From Mixophyes australis (Eukaryota; Chordata; Amphibia; Anura; Limnodynastidae), in the NCBI GenBank assembly GCA_036250195.1, contig JAVHZZ010000008.1:16001434-16065433 (forward strand): a stretch of DNA of 64,000 nt. The letters run 5' to 3'. The notes beneath the pieces were generated by a model, which was not told the DNA's origin, ran no database searches, and saw only the letters and a list, made by a program, of their open reading frames with translations. Position 1 is the stretch's first letter, and each line of letters begins with the position of its first letter. The translations under genes and the position numbers were made by a program. Positions 45,263 through 57,380 of this stretch are shown here, piece after piece.

Positions 45263-46185
45263 GTTACAGGGAGATGTTAAGAACTTGTTTATAACGCTCT
45301 GCTAAATCTCCACCTCTAAGCTCCCCCCCTCCCCAGACCCATGGGGGCTGCTCCATGTAGGCGTTGTTTCCAAGCTCCAATGTTCTTCTAACAGCCTCAG
45401 CACAAATGCAGGTTTGTGTGAGGCTGCATTAGGGGGTGTGTGAGAAGGAAGACCAATCAGAATTAGCCATTATTGGATTACCGGCTTCTTATTGGTCCTC
45501 CTGCTCACAACCCTCTTCTGCAGCAATTTTAACGTGGTGAATAAAAATGTTCAACTGCTTTAGCAGCAAAGATTCAGTACAAGGTTTTCTCTAAGCTGTT
45601 ACCCAGCGTTGTTTTTGTGTGCAGATGGGACCCTGAGGCTCAAACAAGACTATCACCAAAAAACATTGATATCTATTAAAAATACATTACAAAATGACTT
45701 TTCTAAACTAAATAAAAACAAAAGTTTTGCTTCTTGTTCGTGAAAGAATAAATAATATATGAGACATTAATAAGTAATAATACGATAGTAAAAAAAAATT
45801 AATGTTATATTGAATTGTCAAAATCATACTAGTGTGTACTAGTATGAACCCTAAAATTTTAGGGTTTAGTTTTTCTTTGTATTTTTTGCAGACAGTAAAT
45901 GACATGTCATTCCCACAGTCATCATTATCCTTAATGTAGATTTTTAAATATTTATTTATTTTTATATTATTTTAATTATTTTTATTTATGGTATTTGACA
46001 ATCAAAACCATGTTTAATCAACACCATTTATGGTCTTCTCAATTTTATGAAATAACCTTGTTCATATGACTGAAAGTGTACTGCAGAGGGTTATACTATC
46101 CGTGTACTTCAGAAAAACATAACATTTATTTATATTGCTGTTAACTGTTTAGCCTACTTGACAAATACATGTATACAAAATCAAC
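45263..46185. other. No gene recognised
   Basis: A small inverted repeat GACCAATCAGAA / TTCTTATTGGTC lies at 45450-45502. Nothing else identified. Confidence 0.45.
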
Positions 46186-46189
46186 TACT

Positions 46190-46520
46190 ATTATTATTTA
46201 TTTGTTTATAAGGTGACACAGATTACGTCGTGCCGGAAACAGAAGCAAGTCGTAAATAGATGAGATAATACATATAAGTAGCACAGATGAGTGTGAGTAA
46301 TGCTTTGAGGACTCACACAGAGTGCAACAACATATGTGGGAGTTAGACAGTAGACAGACGTGGGACAATAGGTAGAGAGGACCCTGTCTGTGAGAGCTTA
46401 CATTCTAGAGGGAGGGGTGAAGAAAGGAGGTGATGGATAGAATGGTTAGGAAGTGGTAGGATAGTCGAGCTTGAAAAGGTGAGTTTTGAGTGAGCGTTTG
46501 AAGGACTGAAGGTTAATTTC
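46190..46520. mobile_element. Repeat E fragment
   Basis: AGAGAGGACCCTGTCTGTG, GAGCTTACATTCTAGAGGG, GTGAGTTTTGAGTGAGCG and TTTGAAGGACTGAAGG match the order in the 11.4-12.1 kb copy. Confidence 0.55.
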
Positions 46521-47120
46521 ATTTACAAACCAATGACAGAATCTAGACATCTCTCCTGGTGTCTCATGACATTGAATGATGCTTTCTTTCAACCAAACCA
46601 CGCATGGCCCATTGACGTGATGACATTTTTTTCATATATATATCATTTGGAGGATGACATTTTTGTATGAACTGAAAAATTGGACATTGACAAATTATAA
46701 GGTGTTTCTATTTTTATGTGGAGTCCAAGAGTTTTCCAGCTGCGCAAAATGCCTTAATTTTAACCTCTTAGGTCATGTTATCTACTGTTTACCGGCTATT
46801 TCTAATGGGAAGTCATTTGCTTTGTCTAAGTACGTCATCTAAGGGTCCTTACCCACTGGTGTCAAAATACACGCAGTTACTAATGGGAATGGAACCCATT
46901 GGTTCTAATCACCCTATGATCACTTGCATTTGCAGGAGGCATCGTTTGCCTTGTAGAGCGTTTTACTGATGCTGCCTGCTCAGTTTACTGATGTAAAAGC
47001 GGTGGGGAGAATGCATTGCACTCCATTGAACCCACCGACCACATTCACGTTAAACATGTGGTGTCAGTGGTCTTTTATGCAACCCTAGTGGGAATGGAAC
47101 ATAACGATTCTCCAAAAGAA
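46521..47120. other. No recognisable feature
   Basis: No motif recognised. Confidence 0.5.
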
Positions 47121-47124
47121 TACA

Positions 47125-47270
47125 GTCTGTCTGTCTGTGTCTGTGTGTGAGTGTGTGTCTATATTAGGGAATTTAGATTGTAAGCTCCAATGGGGCAGGA
47201 ACTGAAGTAAATGAGTTCTCTGTACAGCGCTGCGGAATTAGTGGTGTTATATAAATAAATGATGATGATG
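47125..47270 (+). mobile_element. SINE, 3' part only
   Basis: (TCTG)n, then ATTAGGGAATTTAGATTG, CAATGGGGCAGGAACTG, TACAGCGCTGCGGAATT and ATAAATAAATGATGATGATG. The promoter half is missing. Confidence 0.85.
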
Positions 47271-49270
47271 TAAGGCAATGTACTTAACATTTAAAAAAAA
47301 AAAGAGAGAATCAATTAAACAGTTTATTGCAGGAAAAATTTAAACAACTGAAGGAGGTGGTCCAGATATGACAGTAAATATGATGGTTACAAAATTATTC
47401 CCTTCTGTAAACTATGTTCCTTTCATTCACAAAGTATATTTATTTATAAGGTATAATGTAACAGTAATCACCTGAGCAAGGAAATCACTTGAGGATTGGG
47501 TGGATTGGAGTGTACTCTGGACCAATGATGCATTTATCCAGACTGGTAATATGCAAATTTAGCAAATGCAGTTGTTGTCCAGAGTCCCTCTTTTGAGAAC
47601 ATAGAAAGAACAATCAGCACAAGTAAAGCAACAGCTCTAAAAGCAAACACACTATTCACACTGTGCATAGCCCCTTAAGTCTTTACGTAAAACAATAAAC
47701 ATATTAAACTACAACCATGTTTTGGAAACCCTGCTTTGTAGAATGTATACATGTCCTGCACTTTAAACCTCCAGCCATTATTTTATTACCACTCTTTGTC
47801 AGATTTGGATCTATATACGTGCCTTGGGAATATTTACTTTGTATTGCCACATATTTAATCACGCAGATAAAAGTTTCACTTCAAGGAAGAAGAAAGAAAG
47901 AGTTAAAGAATACTGTCACTTAAAGACAAAAGCCCCCACTAAAAGTGTGTTTTTATTTGACAAACAACAATCTGTGTAAATGACCAATTCTTCAAAGGGT
48001 TATGCAGTTCTGAGAACCTCTGACATGTCACTTAATCAAATATCCTGAGTAGTTTTATTTTGGGTTGTACAAGAGACGAAATGGCACTTAATGAAGGAAT
48101 GGGACAAATATTGCCCACAAGAACACCTGCCAAAATGGTTATTCACGTTTTAAGAGTATTGTTCCACAGCGAAAGGTAAACACTGCTCAGGTGGATAAAT
48201 CAATATCTGTCAAAAAAAGACAAATGAATTGGTTGTAAGCTGATACCTTATGTGGCTAAAATGTGCATTTCCGTACAGACACACATGGCACATCCATAGG
48301 GATCATGCTGCGAGATTGACTTTTTTTCTTTTTTTCATAATGCTCAGAAGATGTTTATCTGACAGAAGCTTAGATTTGTTGATTAATGACAAAATGCAGA
48401 GGTTGTATCAATTGAAAGGGTATTAAACTGGTTACATTCTTCTGCTGTATAAAAATGTCATTAAATGCATTATCTTGGGGCCCATGATTTAGCTACCAAG
48501 ATAACCGGATGCCCTTTGTAGGGGCTCCTGTCCTTACTTGCGCAGGATCCGCTCACATCTCAACTCGGGTCAGCACTTCACCAGAGGGCTCAGGAAAGAA
48601 CAGAGGACCTTCTGCTCCAACACCTCGCATACTTATTCTGGGATGACCTTGATGCCTGGTCTTTCCACCGAAACGTTTTCTTATTGGCATCACAGTGTGC
48701 ATGGGACTCATGGCAACCAGCATCTGTCCGGTGCTTGCAGGGCTTTCCTGTCGCAACCTTGTCTATCTGCCAGTGTTCTACTCCAGTAGAACAGATCCTT
48801 GGTAACCTGCATCACGTCTCAGGTCCACTTAACTCCTCCTCTATAGCACTGAGTGCACCCATATGTGACGTGGAACTACTACCCCATGTGCAACAAAGCC
48901 CCCTTCTATATTCTACCACAACTATCTATCTACCTTGTAGTGGACACATATTGGCTAATGTTGTGCTTCTGATTCCCTAATAACCTCTGTGCAGTTATTA
49001 TACTGTATATATCATACACTACCTGTGTCTGTAACAGATCATCACCTCTGCTATACTCCAGTACTCCCCTGCAGCACTGTATCTGGCTCATCTGGAGAAT
49101 CTACAAATAATGTATCTCACACGATAGCTGTGAAGACTCATCTTATAGTGGGTTGCAGTACTACATGATGCTACAAATTTTGACATGTACTAATCCTGGG
49201 CGCTAACTCTGCCCACCCTATTGCTGGGATTGATGTGTAATACCGTTGACTTTGTTCTGTCTATATACTG
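47271..49270. other. No gene recognised; last part may be 5' UTR of the LINE
   Basis: No repeat ends or domains seen. The GC-richer part from about 48.5 kb directly precedes the LINE ORF1 fragment and could be its 5' untranslated region, which I cannot verify. Confidence 0.35.
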
Positions 49271-49276
49271 CTCAAG

Positions 49277-49963
49277 ATGGACGAGTTTGTTAATAACTCA
49301 ATTCCTGCAAAGGCCCAAAGTGCCAAGGAAAAGAGGAAACACAGTGACCATTCCACTTCTATATCCGGGAAGACTCTGGAAAAAGACTCCCTAGATTCTT
49401 ACCATGTTTCAAAAAGAAATCTTCTTCCTTCTGAGTCTACATCCAAAAATTCAGTGGTGCAATTTTGTTCCATATTCTATGAGAAAATTGTGCAAGGAAT
49501 AAAAAAGGGACTATGAAACCACTTATGCATCAGCGCTCATGGTGGCTGTTCAGGAGATAAATTACTAGGGCATATATTTACTAAACTGTGGGTTTGAGAA
49601 AGTGGAGATGTTGCCTATAGCAACCAATCAGATTCTAGTTATAATTTATTTGGTACATTCCACAAAATGATCGATAGAATCTAATTGGTTGCTATAGGCA
49701 ACATCTCCACTTTTTCAAACCCACAGTTTAGTAAATATACCCCCAGGTCTCCCAAACTGCTAAGCAAGTTCAGATCATTGAATTGCGCATAGGAGAAAAT
49801 CTGCATGAACTAGAACAGCAGAAGTGTGTCATTGTCTCCTTACTCAAAAGTCAACAACAAATGTTAAATAATTAAATGATTTGGAAAAGGAGAAACAATC
49901 TTCACGTTGTGGGTCTCCCGGAACCCATTAAAGACCCAATCTTGAAAACATTCTTGTCCACAA
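49277..49963 (+). pseudogene. LINE ORF1 (L1/Tx1-type) fragment
   Basis: An open stretch of 79 codons starts MDEFVNNSIPAKAQSAKEK and is lysine/serine rich, as the N-terminus of L1-type ORF1 proteins often is. Past the MITE the frame is broken, but RNNLHVVGLPEPIKDP near 49899-49950 is the well-known RRNNL.I.G.PE junction after the coiled coil of L1 ORF1p. The protein would bind element RNA as a chaperone. Only the start and this junction survive. Confidence 0.6.
49567..49743. mobile_element. Foldback MITE inserted in LINE ORF1
   Basis: GGGCATATATTTACTAAACTG, GTGGAGATGTTGCCTATAGC and CCAATCAGATTCTA on the left are mirrored by CTAATTGGTTGCTATAGGCA, ACATCTCCAC and CAGTTTAGTAAATATACCCC on the right. 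The two arms are nearly identical. The diverged copy at 1391-1540 belongs to the same family. Confidence 0.9.
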
Positions 49964-49999
49964 ATCAAAGTAATATATTGTGTTTTTAATACTGTTTGA

Positions 50000-51065
50000 C
50001 TCACCAAACTTAAATACCTAGGAATATATATCCACGTTAAAATACACCACCTGTACACATTTAATTATCCGCTAATCATATCTAAAATATAGTCACTTTT
50101 GGAAAATTGGCCAGCTTGCCTCTGTCTCTTTTGGGTTCCAACACAGTCTAATCTTCCCTAAATAATCCTACTCCCTCCAGATGCTCACTAAATTTGACCT
50201 CCATACTTGTACCAGATTATTCTCCTGATTTCTGTGGCATAATTTAAAACCCTGAATCACTAGAAATAAGCTAATTCTTGGTAAAAGTCATGGGGCTATA
50301 GGCTTACCCAATATTCTATTATTTACTAAGCCGGCTTTATTCAGGAACGTTTCGGACTCGTTCCTAAACCAAGAACGTATTAAGACTCATGCCGTAGATC
50401 AGGAAATCTTTCACCCCTACTCCCCAGCTGTGCTATTGCATCTCCCAAAAGCTTCAAACCCACCACAATTTCACCACAATATTCTCTTTCGGGGTACATA
50501 TAAAGCTTGTACTCAAATTAAAGGAAAGTTCAACAGACACTATAAATATTATAAGTTCATATCAATTTGGGGGAACCTGGAATTCACTTAGAGTTTGGAG
50601 AATGCCACATAACTGCCATAAAAGATGTATTTGACCCATATGGCAATATATATATAGTTTTCAACAGCTCCGGGACAAGTGTGATATTCCTAACTCTCGT
50701 TTATACATGTTCCTACATATGCGTTACTGTGCTACTTTTACTACTTATACTACTCATTACCTGTACTGGCTTAATGCCGAACAATACTTTATACCCTATA
50801 TTTACAGTGATTGTTACTGTTGCCAAACAATTGCTCTTGTGGTAGTGGACATCCTCGTTTCCACCTCCCCACAGCACGTTGAAAACTGACTTACTGGACA
50901 TACTATACCTAGACAGGAGGGCCAACCTTCTTGATATTGAAAAAGGGGTGGAAAATTTCCATAAGAAGTAGGGTCTATATTTGAAGTCATTAGATGTAAC
51001 TGTACAAACTAATGTTAGGAAGATGTTCAAGTCAACTGAATGGTATCTACTTCCACAATTTGATT
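50000..51065 (+). pseudogene. LINE ORF2 (L1/Tx1-type) C-terminal fragment
   Basis: Pieces in shifting frames read KLKYLGIYIHV (post-RT region), LILGKSHGAIGLPNILLF (the GG.GLPN..LY block of L1/Tx1 ORF2) and LRDKCDIPNSRLYMFLHMRY (the IP...F..LQ.R block). Several stops and frameshifts separate them. Upstream endonuclease and FADD-box reverse transcriptase motifs are absent. No function remains. Confidence 0.75.
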
Positions 51066-51490
51066 AGAGGCACCTAGTGCCTGCTTTCTATTCATACTGG
51101 ATTTCCTGTGCCCCCCCCCCCCCCCCCCCCCGCCCTCTCCTCCTCCCACAATGTACTAATTTTTCTCTTGGTTTGAATGAAGCAATAAGACACGGTGACA
51201 TGAAATAGATCAGATTTTGTTTTAATATTGGTTTATTCCTTTTTTTAATTTTTGTTTTATTACATATAGTATTGCATCTCCTTTTTTGATTTTATTACAT
51301 AAGCAGCGTACACAGTTTTGCTTGTCTTATGTTTACTATTTTTTTTACACCACTTTAGTCTTATATATTATAAGGCAACTGGATGGACATTGTATCAAAA
51401 CTGCTTTATTGTATGACTGTATTCACGCATAATGCACGGTACATTTTTATGATTCATGCTTATGTTGTTGGTTTCTTTTATATTTTCTTC

Positions 51491-51496
51491 AATAAA
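51491..51496 (+). terminator. LINE polyadenylation signal
   Basis: AATAAA close to the 3' end of the LINE, after a T-rich 3' untranslated region. Confidence 0.55.
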
Positions 51497-51834
51497 ATGA
51501 GTTAAGCAAATTTTTATTATATTCCAAACAGTCATTGGAGTGTTTAAGAACCAGACAGGGTCACAGTTCCTTTATGAAAATATTAGTAGGAACACACATG
51601 AAGCAAATGTAATGCTTAAAAACAATTTGTTTTTAGGCTGCTGATATTTCAAGGTAAAGTGCACATAAGTTTAAGGTTTCTTTGAGTATTGTTATTATTG
51701 CATGTATTGTTAACTGCTGAAATATAAATTTAGAAGTGGCGGTATAGAAACTGTGAGTGAATAGTATTTTCTAGTTGTACAATCAAAGCAGTATGAAAAG
51801 AGTCAGTCAGAATGATATATATATATATATATAT

Positions 51835-52113
51835 CATACTTACCTACTTTTTAGACCAGCTGTCCGGGAGGAGGCCCATTGAGGGGGCGTGGCCACGCAC
51901 GATGCACCGTTAGGCTCCGCCCCTGTCAATCTTAGTCAATTCTGGCCAATCGTAGCAGGGGGCGGGGCCACGAGGCAGCAGTTAGCCCCGCCCCCACCAT
52001 TTACATCAACGGGGAGATGCTGGTTCCGGGATTTTTGCCTGCTCTCTCTGGAGTCCGGGAGAACTCCCAAAAATTCGGGAGTCTCCCGGACATTCCGGGA
52101 GAGTAGGCAACTA

Positions 52114-52115
<2 letters not shown>
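51835..52115. mobile_element. CATACTTGCC family hAT MITE in an (AT)n run
   Basis: Starts CATACTTACCTAC, ends GAGAGTAGGCAACTATG; ATATATAT flanks both sides, so the 8-bp duplication is hidden in the AT repeat. The interior is GC-rich (GGGGGCGGGGCCACG), unlike its surroundings. Confidence 0.8.

Positions 52116-52155
<40 letters not shown>
52116..52155. repeat. (AT)n microsatellite
   Basis: About 40 bases of AT repeats on the right side of the MITE; a shorter AT run is on its left. Confidence 0.9.
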
Positions 52156-52163
<8 letters not shown>

Positions 52164-52184
52164 TAAAATACTTATCTATGAGCA

Positions 52185-52353
52185 CCAGGGTCTGGCTGGG
52201 CTGGGGGGCAGGGAGGCCTCCCTGCCCCCTATGCTGGTTCCAAAGTGGGTTACCTAGGGCTGGATTACTGGGCTACCTGCATTTTTTCCCTTTAAAATGT
52301 TCTTAATAGGCTTCTGAGCCGAGTTTCTTCCCGCAGAACTAAAATTTGCCAGC
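52185..52353. mobile_element. MITE of the CCAGGGG family
   Basis: CCAGGGTCTGGCTGGG at the left and CCAGCCCGCCCCTGG at the right; GGGCTGGATTACTGGGC and TTAAAATGTTCTTAATAGG inside match the 13.0 and 36.0 kb copies. Confidence 0.75.
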
Positions 52354-52880
52354 CCGCCCCTGGCTAGCACAAAGCTTTCATTCTGACGCTCTTTAACTTA
52401 ATTCCAGATGCTGAGGGTTGTAGAGATCTGCAGTGACTCTATGAAGCCCAATACTGAGTTAGATGCCATGGCTGGTCATTTGATCTGCCAGAGGTCATGG
52501 ATCTAAGGTGATATAACAGTTCGCTGTTAAGGTGACCCAAAAGATAGAGATACTATTTTATTCCAGCTTATTACAACTTTTTCTACAGTGTTCAGCAATA
52601 TTAAATGAAATATATTAAAGTTACTAGAAATTATCTACATTGGATTTTTCTCTCCTGAATCTGTTTAGAAGAACAACTCTCGTGAGCTAAGAGAGGATGT
52701 AATCTAGAGGATCTGCCTGTGAAAATGAAGCGAAAAGAGGATCACAGCAGAAATATATTAGCCCAAGACGCTTTTAGTGTATTTCATTCAAATATATCCC
52801 GACAATTTCTTTTGCCATCCACATACCGCAAAGAGGATAAATCTGAGATAGAGATACAAGTACTTATATTATTTACATCA
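52354..52880. other. Unrecognised, may include further Penelope-like sequence
   Basis: The AT-rich coding-like sequence before the GIY-YIG remnant could be the linker of the same element, but I see no domain. Confidence 0.35.
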
Positions 52881-52882
52881 TT

Positions 52883-53185
52883 AAATGCCCCTGCAGTCTG
52901 GTGTATATTGGAAAAACAGAAATGACACTGAGGGAGAGAATAACTAACCACAGAAGCGCCATTATAGCTGCATTACAAATAGGTAACCTGTCGCTCACCA
53001 CTTTCATAAAAGAACATGGTTTGCCCATTCTGCAATACATGGCTATTGGTACGGAACCTTCGATTCTTAGAGGAAGTGATCGTGGGAGAAAATTGTTACA
53101 ATTAGAACCCAAATGGAAACATTGTTTACAAACTGTTTCCCCGGGGATTTGTGAGTATTTAAACTTACAATGTTTTATTTATTAA
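52883..53185 (+). pseudogene. GIY-YIG endonuclease end of a Penelope-like element
   Basis: The frame reads KCPCSLVYIGKT, then LRERITNHRS, TTFIKEHG, then GSDRGRKLLQLEPKW, and ends NLQCFIY with TAA. This is the order seen in the C-terminal GIY-YIG nuclease of Penelope-like retroelements: CPC..VYIGKT (YIG core with catalytic Arg in LR.RI..H), a histidine-bearing middle and the GDR..LLQ.E..W helix with the metal-binding Glu. The N-terminal reverse transcriptase is not present. The stretch is free of stops, though isolated. The 3' flank of the element is interrupted by a hAT MITE. Confidence 0.7.
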
Positions 53186-53221
53186 TGACTGTATTAATGA
53201 CTTATTAAAGCCCATTCTAAC

Positions 53222-53644
53222 TAGAGATGAGCGGGCTCGGATATCTGAAATCCGAGCCCACCCGAACGTTGCCGATCCGAGCCGGATCCGAGACAGATCC
53301 GGGTATTGCCGCCAATTGCAAAACTGAAACCGAGGCTCTGAGTCATAATCCCGCTGTCCGATCTTGCGATACTCGTATTCTATAAATTCCCCACTCTCCG
53401 CCGCCATCTTCACTCGGGCATTGATCAGGGTAGAGGGAGGTTGTGTTAGGTGGTCCTCTGTCCTGCTATCTCTCGTGCTGTGCTGTGCTGTGCTTTATTT
53501 TTCAAAATAAATCCAAAACCTTAAATCCGAACCAAAACCTTTCGTCGGGTGTTTTGCGAAACAAATCCGAACCCAAAACCTCAAGCAAATCCGAATCCAA
53601 AACACAAAACACAAGACACCAAAAGTGGCCGATGCACATCCCTA
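53222..53644. mobile_element. hAT MITE with exact 8-bp duplication in the Penelope-like element
   Basis: TAGAGATGAGCGG and, inverted, TAGGGATGTGC are the ends. ATTCTAAC at 53214-53221 and 53645-53652 is the exact target duplication. The interior has repeated AAATCCGAACC phrases. Confidence 0.9.
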
Positions 53645-53652
53645 ATTCTAAC

Positions 53653-54870
53653 TAGGATCCCACATATCTCTCATGCCACTGAGGCTTCACACCTATCACC
53701 CGTTCCATCTGCTATTTCCATTCCCCATACAGGTGTTACGCCTCACTCTCTCGCCCCGTGGTGGGTCACAAGAGGGCGTGAGGGTTACATATATGTTTCT
53801 TTTTAATGCTGGGAAAGACTTAAATATGGGGTCATTGTTCCTTTAATTTCATATTGTGAAAACACCGGCTGTTCTAGGTGACTATACTGAGTCTATTTGA
53901 ACCTGGAGGGAAATAAACATGGGGGTTTAGGAGGAGATACATAAGCACCGAAAAGCACACAGCCTTGAACTGTGAATTTGTGATGCTAACAATGCAACAA
54001 TTTACTCATGATAATGCAGCATAAAAAATCCAATAAACTTTCCCTTGACAGCAGAGTTAAGGCGTCCGGCCAACAGCCGATTCACGTGCACAGAGCACGC
54101 GGCGTCAAGCCTTGTCATGCTTATATGCTGCATTATTACCAATAAATCATTGCACTGATCTAAGATGTGAAGAGTGCCCTGATCCTTCTATCTCCTTTGT
54201 TTGTTAAATGGAAGTAGCTTTGACTTTGATGTGACGTTTTTACGGTTTCCACCATGCAAATTTTCCGCAGCATCCGCCGAACCCACAAAAAAACTAGGAG
54301 AAGATTGATTTTACAAGTGTGTTTTCAAACACTTTGGAATTTGGCACGGACCATAAAATAGGCCTAGAGGACAAGTAAGACATAAAGAGTCATTGACGAT
54401 ACACAGATCTTGCGGATTGTAAATGAACATTTCTATTTCAGTAGGTCTCTATCAACAATCTCTTCTCTAGTAAACCTACAACATAATTCATTTTAGAAGA
54501 AGTTACTACTTAGTCTCCTGCGTAATTTTGAAAAGGAACTAATCAATCTAATTAACCCTAATGATATTAATCATTTATCAATGAACTCTCGCTTGTTTTG
54601 TGCTTGAAACATACATTCTATTATATGTTTTACGATGGGATTCTAGAATATGGTGTGCTGTATATGTATTAAGAACATTATTAGTTATCTGTACAACAAT
54701 GTTACAATTCTGTCACTCTCTTGCACATGCGAGTTCTCTACTGAGAACAATGGATCTTGTTTCACAAGCTATCCAATCAGCTGCAGAATTTATGTGATTG
54801 TGATGGACTCATAGATACTTTATTTATTTCTTGAGGTCGTTTCACCTGTACAGGTGTAGTACTATAGTTC
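53653..54870. other. 3' flank of the Penelope-like element, then nothing recognised
   Basis: The first 150 bases continue the sequence interrupted by the MITE (same TTCTAACTAGGATCC junction). The remainder shows no motif. Confidence 0.4.
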
Positions 54871-54876
54871 ACCTCT

Positions 54877-55631
54877 GGGCCTGCTTCATCAAGGCACGCA
54901 TACTTACCGCAACCTGAGCTTGATTTAAAAACGTATGTAAATCAGCTATGAGCACTCCCGAATTCATCAAGTAATGGATCTGGGGACATATTCGCTGATG
55001 AAATCGGGGGGCGGGTCTGCTGTGCGCTACTACACAATACACCGCAGGATACGTCCAATACCTATGTGGAATATAAATTCGCAAAAGAACGCAGAGAAAA
55101 AAACAAATCCAAATGTCACCAGTTAATAATACAGGCATTGATGACAGAACAGTTTAAAACTAAAAAGAAAAATGTTTTTTTTATAGATTTTTTTCCTTGA
55201 AATAAATTTATTATGATATTCTTAATGTCTTCTGAGCCTAAAATACGTTTTTACCGTTGCTCCTGGTTGTAAACACATGTTATAGCATGCATACAAGACT
55301 GTTATCACTAGTAATCAGGACTTAGACAAGCCCTGTATCTGGAGCAAGAGATAAGGCAGAAAAAAAAGTGACTTTGAGACACCCAAAGCTTGAATCGGAC
55401 GTGACTGCGTGTGCTTGAATTTGGCACGTCCTTACCGTACATTGACTACAAGCGAACGCCCCTTCTCCGCCCCGTTCCCTCCCAGAAATCATAGGCCGTA
55501 ATAAGTATCTTTTGTGTACTAACATTAATTGAACATTGAGTTGTGTATGGTCCTGGCTTTGGGCACGCACAGATTAATTTTGTGAACTATACGCACAAAA
55601 ATAGCATATACGCTCCTTGATTAATCAGGCC
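54877..55631. mobile_element. Longer MITE of the GGGCCTGATTC type
   Basis: Starts GGGCCTGCTTCATCAAGG, ends CCTTGATTAATCAGGCC. AAAGCTTGAATCGGACG and GGCACGTCCTTACCG match the 43.3 kb element. About 755 bp. Confidence 0.7.
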
Positions 55632-55952
55632 ACCTGCCGGGGAACACAGTACAGATGCCACAAAATGTCATTCAGAAGCTGCAACCAAACAAAAAAATAA
55701 ATAAAGCGTCTCACTAATTGGTACTAATTGATGAGTCATGTGTATTAAGGCTTCATTATAGACTGATCCGCACCTAATATGCCATTACCTTATTTGAAAC
55801 AAGTAAATGAGATACACTACATGAAACTCTAATTATGTGACTAGTTATAATGGCATGGTTGACCAAAACATTTTTTAGACACAATAAACTCACATGTAAA
55901 ATGGAATGTTAACTTCCTTTTTACAATTTTCTATAAATGTGTATAAGCTATG

Positions 55953-56604
55953 TGTCACGAACACGCTCCCAGCTGCCGTGACTTTGGGGTGTTCGCTCTA
56001 TGAGGTCACACACGATTTCAGCCCGCAGTCTCTCTCTACCCATCACACAGGTTATAGACCTACGGAATCGTACCCAAATCCAGTGCTCACACCCCCAGAC
56101 ACTTCAGATTTGCCACCACCTATTGAATAAGGGTAATAGGACCCCAATATGCTGTCCCACACTGGTACACAAGTCTTCTAGCTATCCACAGACTAGCAAG
56201 ACCCACACCAGCAAGCACAGGGTTAACGCTTCACACCTCCAGACTGTTACACAAATGTAAATGGAAGCACACACAGCTTGTTAATCAAATGTATCAACAA
56301 ATCACACACTGGGTTATCTTGGTCAAGCTATTTCTTCTTAACAGGTTAATGGATTCATTAGAGTATCAAGGACGCAACATATTAAATTATAGATTTAATA
56401 TAAAAAAGTACAGGACATACAGATATAAAAAAATAATGAATACATAATTAATAGATTATACACAAGTGAAACAGTTTAAAATAAAACGGTTTACCTTCAG
56501 AGTGTCACTTACATGAACTGCATACTCTGTGCCATGGAATATTTGGCAAGGAAAATGGACAGCTTATCTATGTGATTTGATTTCCCAAAAAGTCTGATAC
56601 CTGC
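55953..56604 (-). mobile_element. LTR of the retrotransposon tail, second copy
   Basis: Minus-strand LTR: begins TATCAGACTTTTTGGG (TG eroded to TA), ends GTGTTCGTGACA. Aligns over its length with 5058-5704. The purine-rich AGGCAGG tract lies directly upstream on this strand. Confidence 0.65.
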
Positions 56605-57380
56605 CTCTTCCCAACACATGTTTTTTAAGCAAAATCAAATGGGACGGACTTCACAGAGGCAGGGTAAATGCTAATAGGGGGGCAAGGATGTCCTTTGGGT
56701 GTCACTATAGTTTGCCCACAAATTGTCCCAAAGTCTTGACCTTTGGGTAATTCTTCACAGATATATCCCAGAGACATAACTCCCCTTTCGATAAACTGGT
56801 CATAATCTCCCGCACATTTAAATACCAAACATGATGGAATTATGACAACGTGGCATACCTTTTCCAAAGATATGTGATTATAGCTGTTCCTGGATACCGG
56901 CAGTACCTGTTATTCACAATCCTGGTGTGATTTCTGCTCCTCAGTATGAAGTCACACATAGATTTCCCAAAATATGAAATTTGAAGACATCTTCTTTGAA
57001 GTTCATATTTCTATATACTTGTATAGGCCTTCACATGCTTTCCTTGGCTGCAAGATTCTCACCTAAGCATATGGCTCTCTCTCTAATTCACACCTAATGG
57101 TTCTAACGTGTTTACACTACCTATTGAAAGGAAGTCAATTAGGACAGGGAATGTAGGATCAAATACAATGGATCTCTGTGATCTGGATATCTTAAGCAGG
57201 TCTCCTCACAAAAGGGTTTGCTCAACCAAATTACCTCCTACTGGGCTAATTGTTTCTTTTTTAAAAAGATATGGTCAAACATTTATCTGAGTTGAAAATC
57301 AGGTTCACTACTATGTATCAATCCAATATTTTATTTGGGGCCTGGCATTCAATGTTCTATTTCATCATGTCAGATTTATG
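56605..57380 (-). mobile_element. Internal tail of the retrotransposon, second copy
   Basis: Matches 4404-5057 in inverse orientation and is fuller: it contains a segment around 56866-57010 that the first copy lacks. Similarity fades near AGAGCATAAATCTGAC, at nearly the same point as in the first copy. Confidence 0.6.
56625..56867 (-). CDS. Short open frame in retrotransposon tail, function unknown
   Basis: 80 residues, starting MEKVCHVVIIPSCLVFKCAG and ending VKSVPFDFA. It is the counterpart of the frame at 4829-5032, with the same stop and LGYICEELPKGQDFG core. No family recognised; probably the C-terminal end of an element gene. Confidence 0.45.
   Translation of the reverse strand: MEKVCHVVIIPSCLVFKCAGDYDQFIERGVMSLGYICEELPKGQDFGTICGQTIVTPKGHPCPPISIYPASVKSVPFDFA

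Larger units (their letters stand above)
49277..51510 (+). mobile_element. L1/Tx1-like LINE, internally deleted
   Basis: An ORF1 remnant is joined within about 40 bases to the C-terminal third of ORF2. The endonuclease and reverse transcriptase core are missing. The 3' untranslated region ends TTTTCTTCAATAAAATGAG. A foldback MITE interrupts ORF1. Confidence 0.7.
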
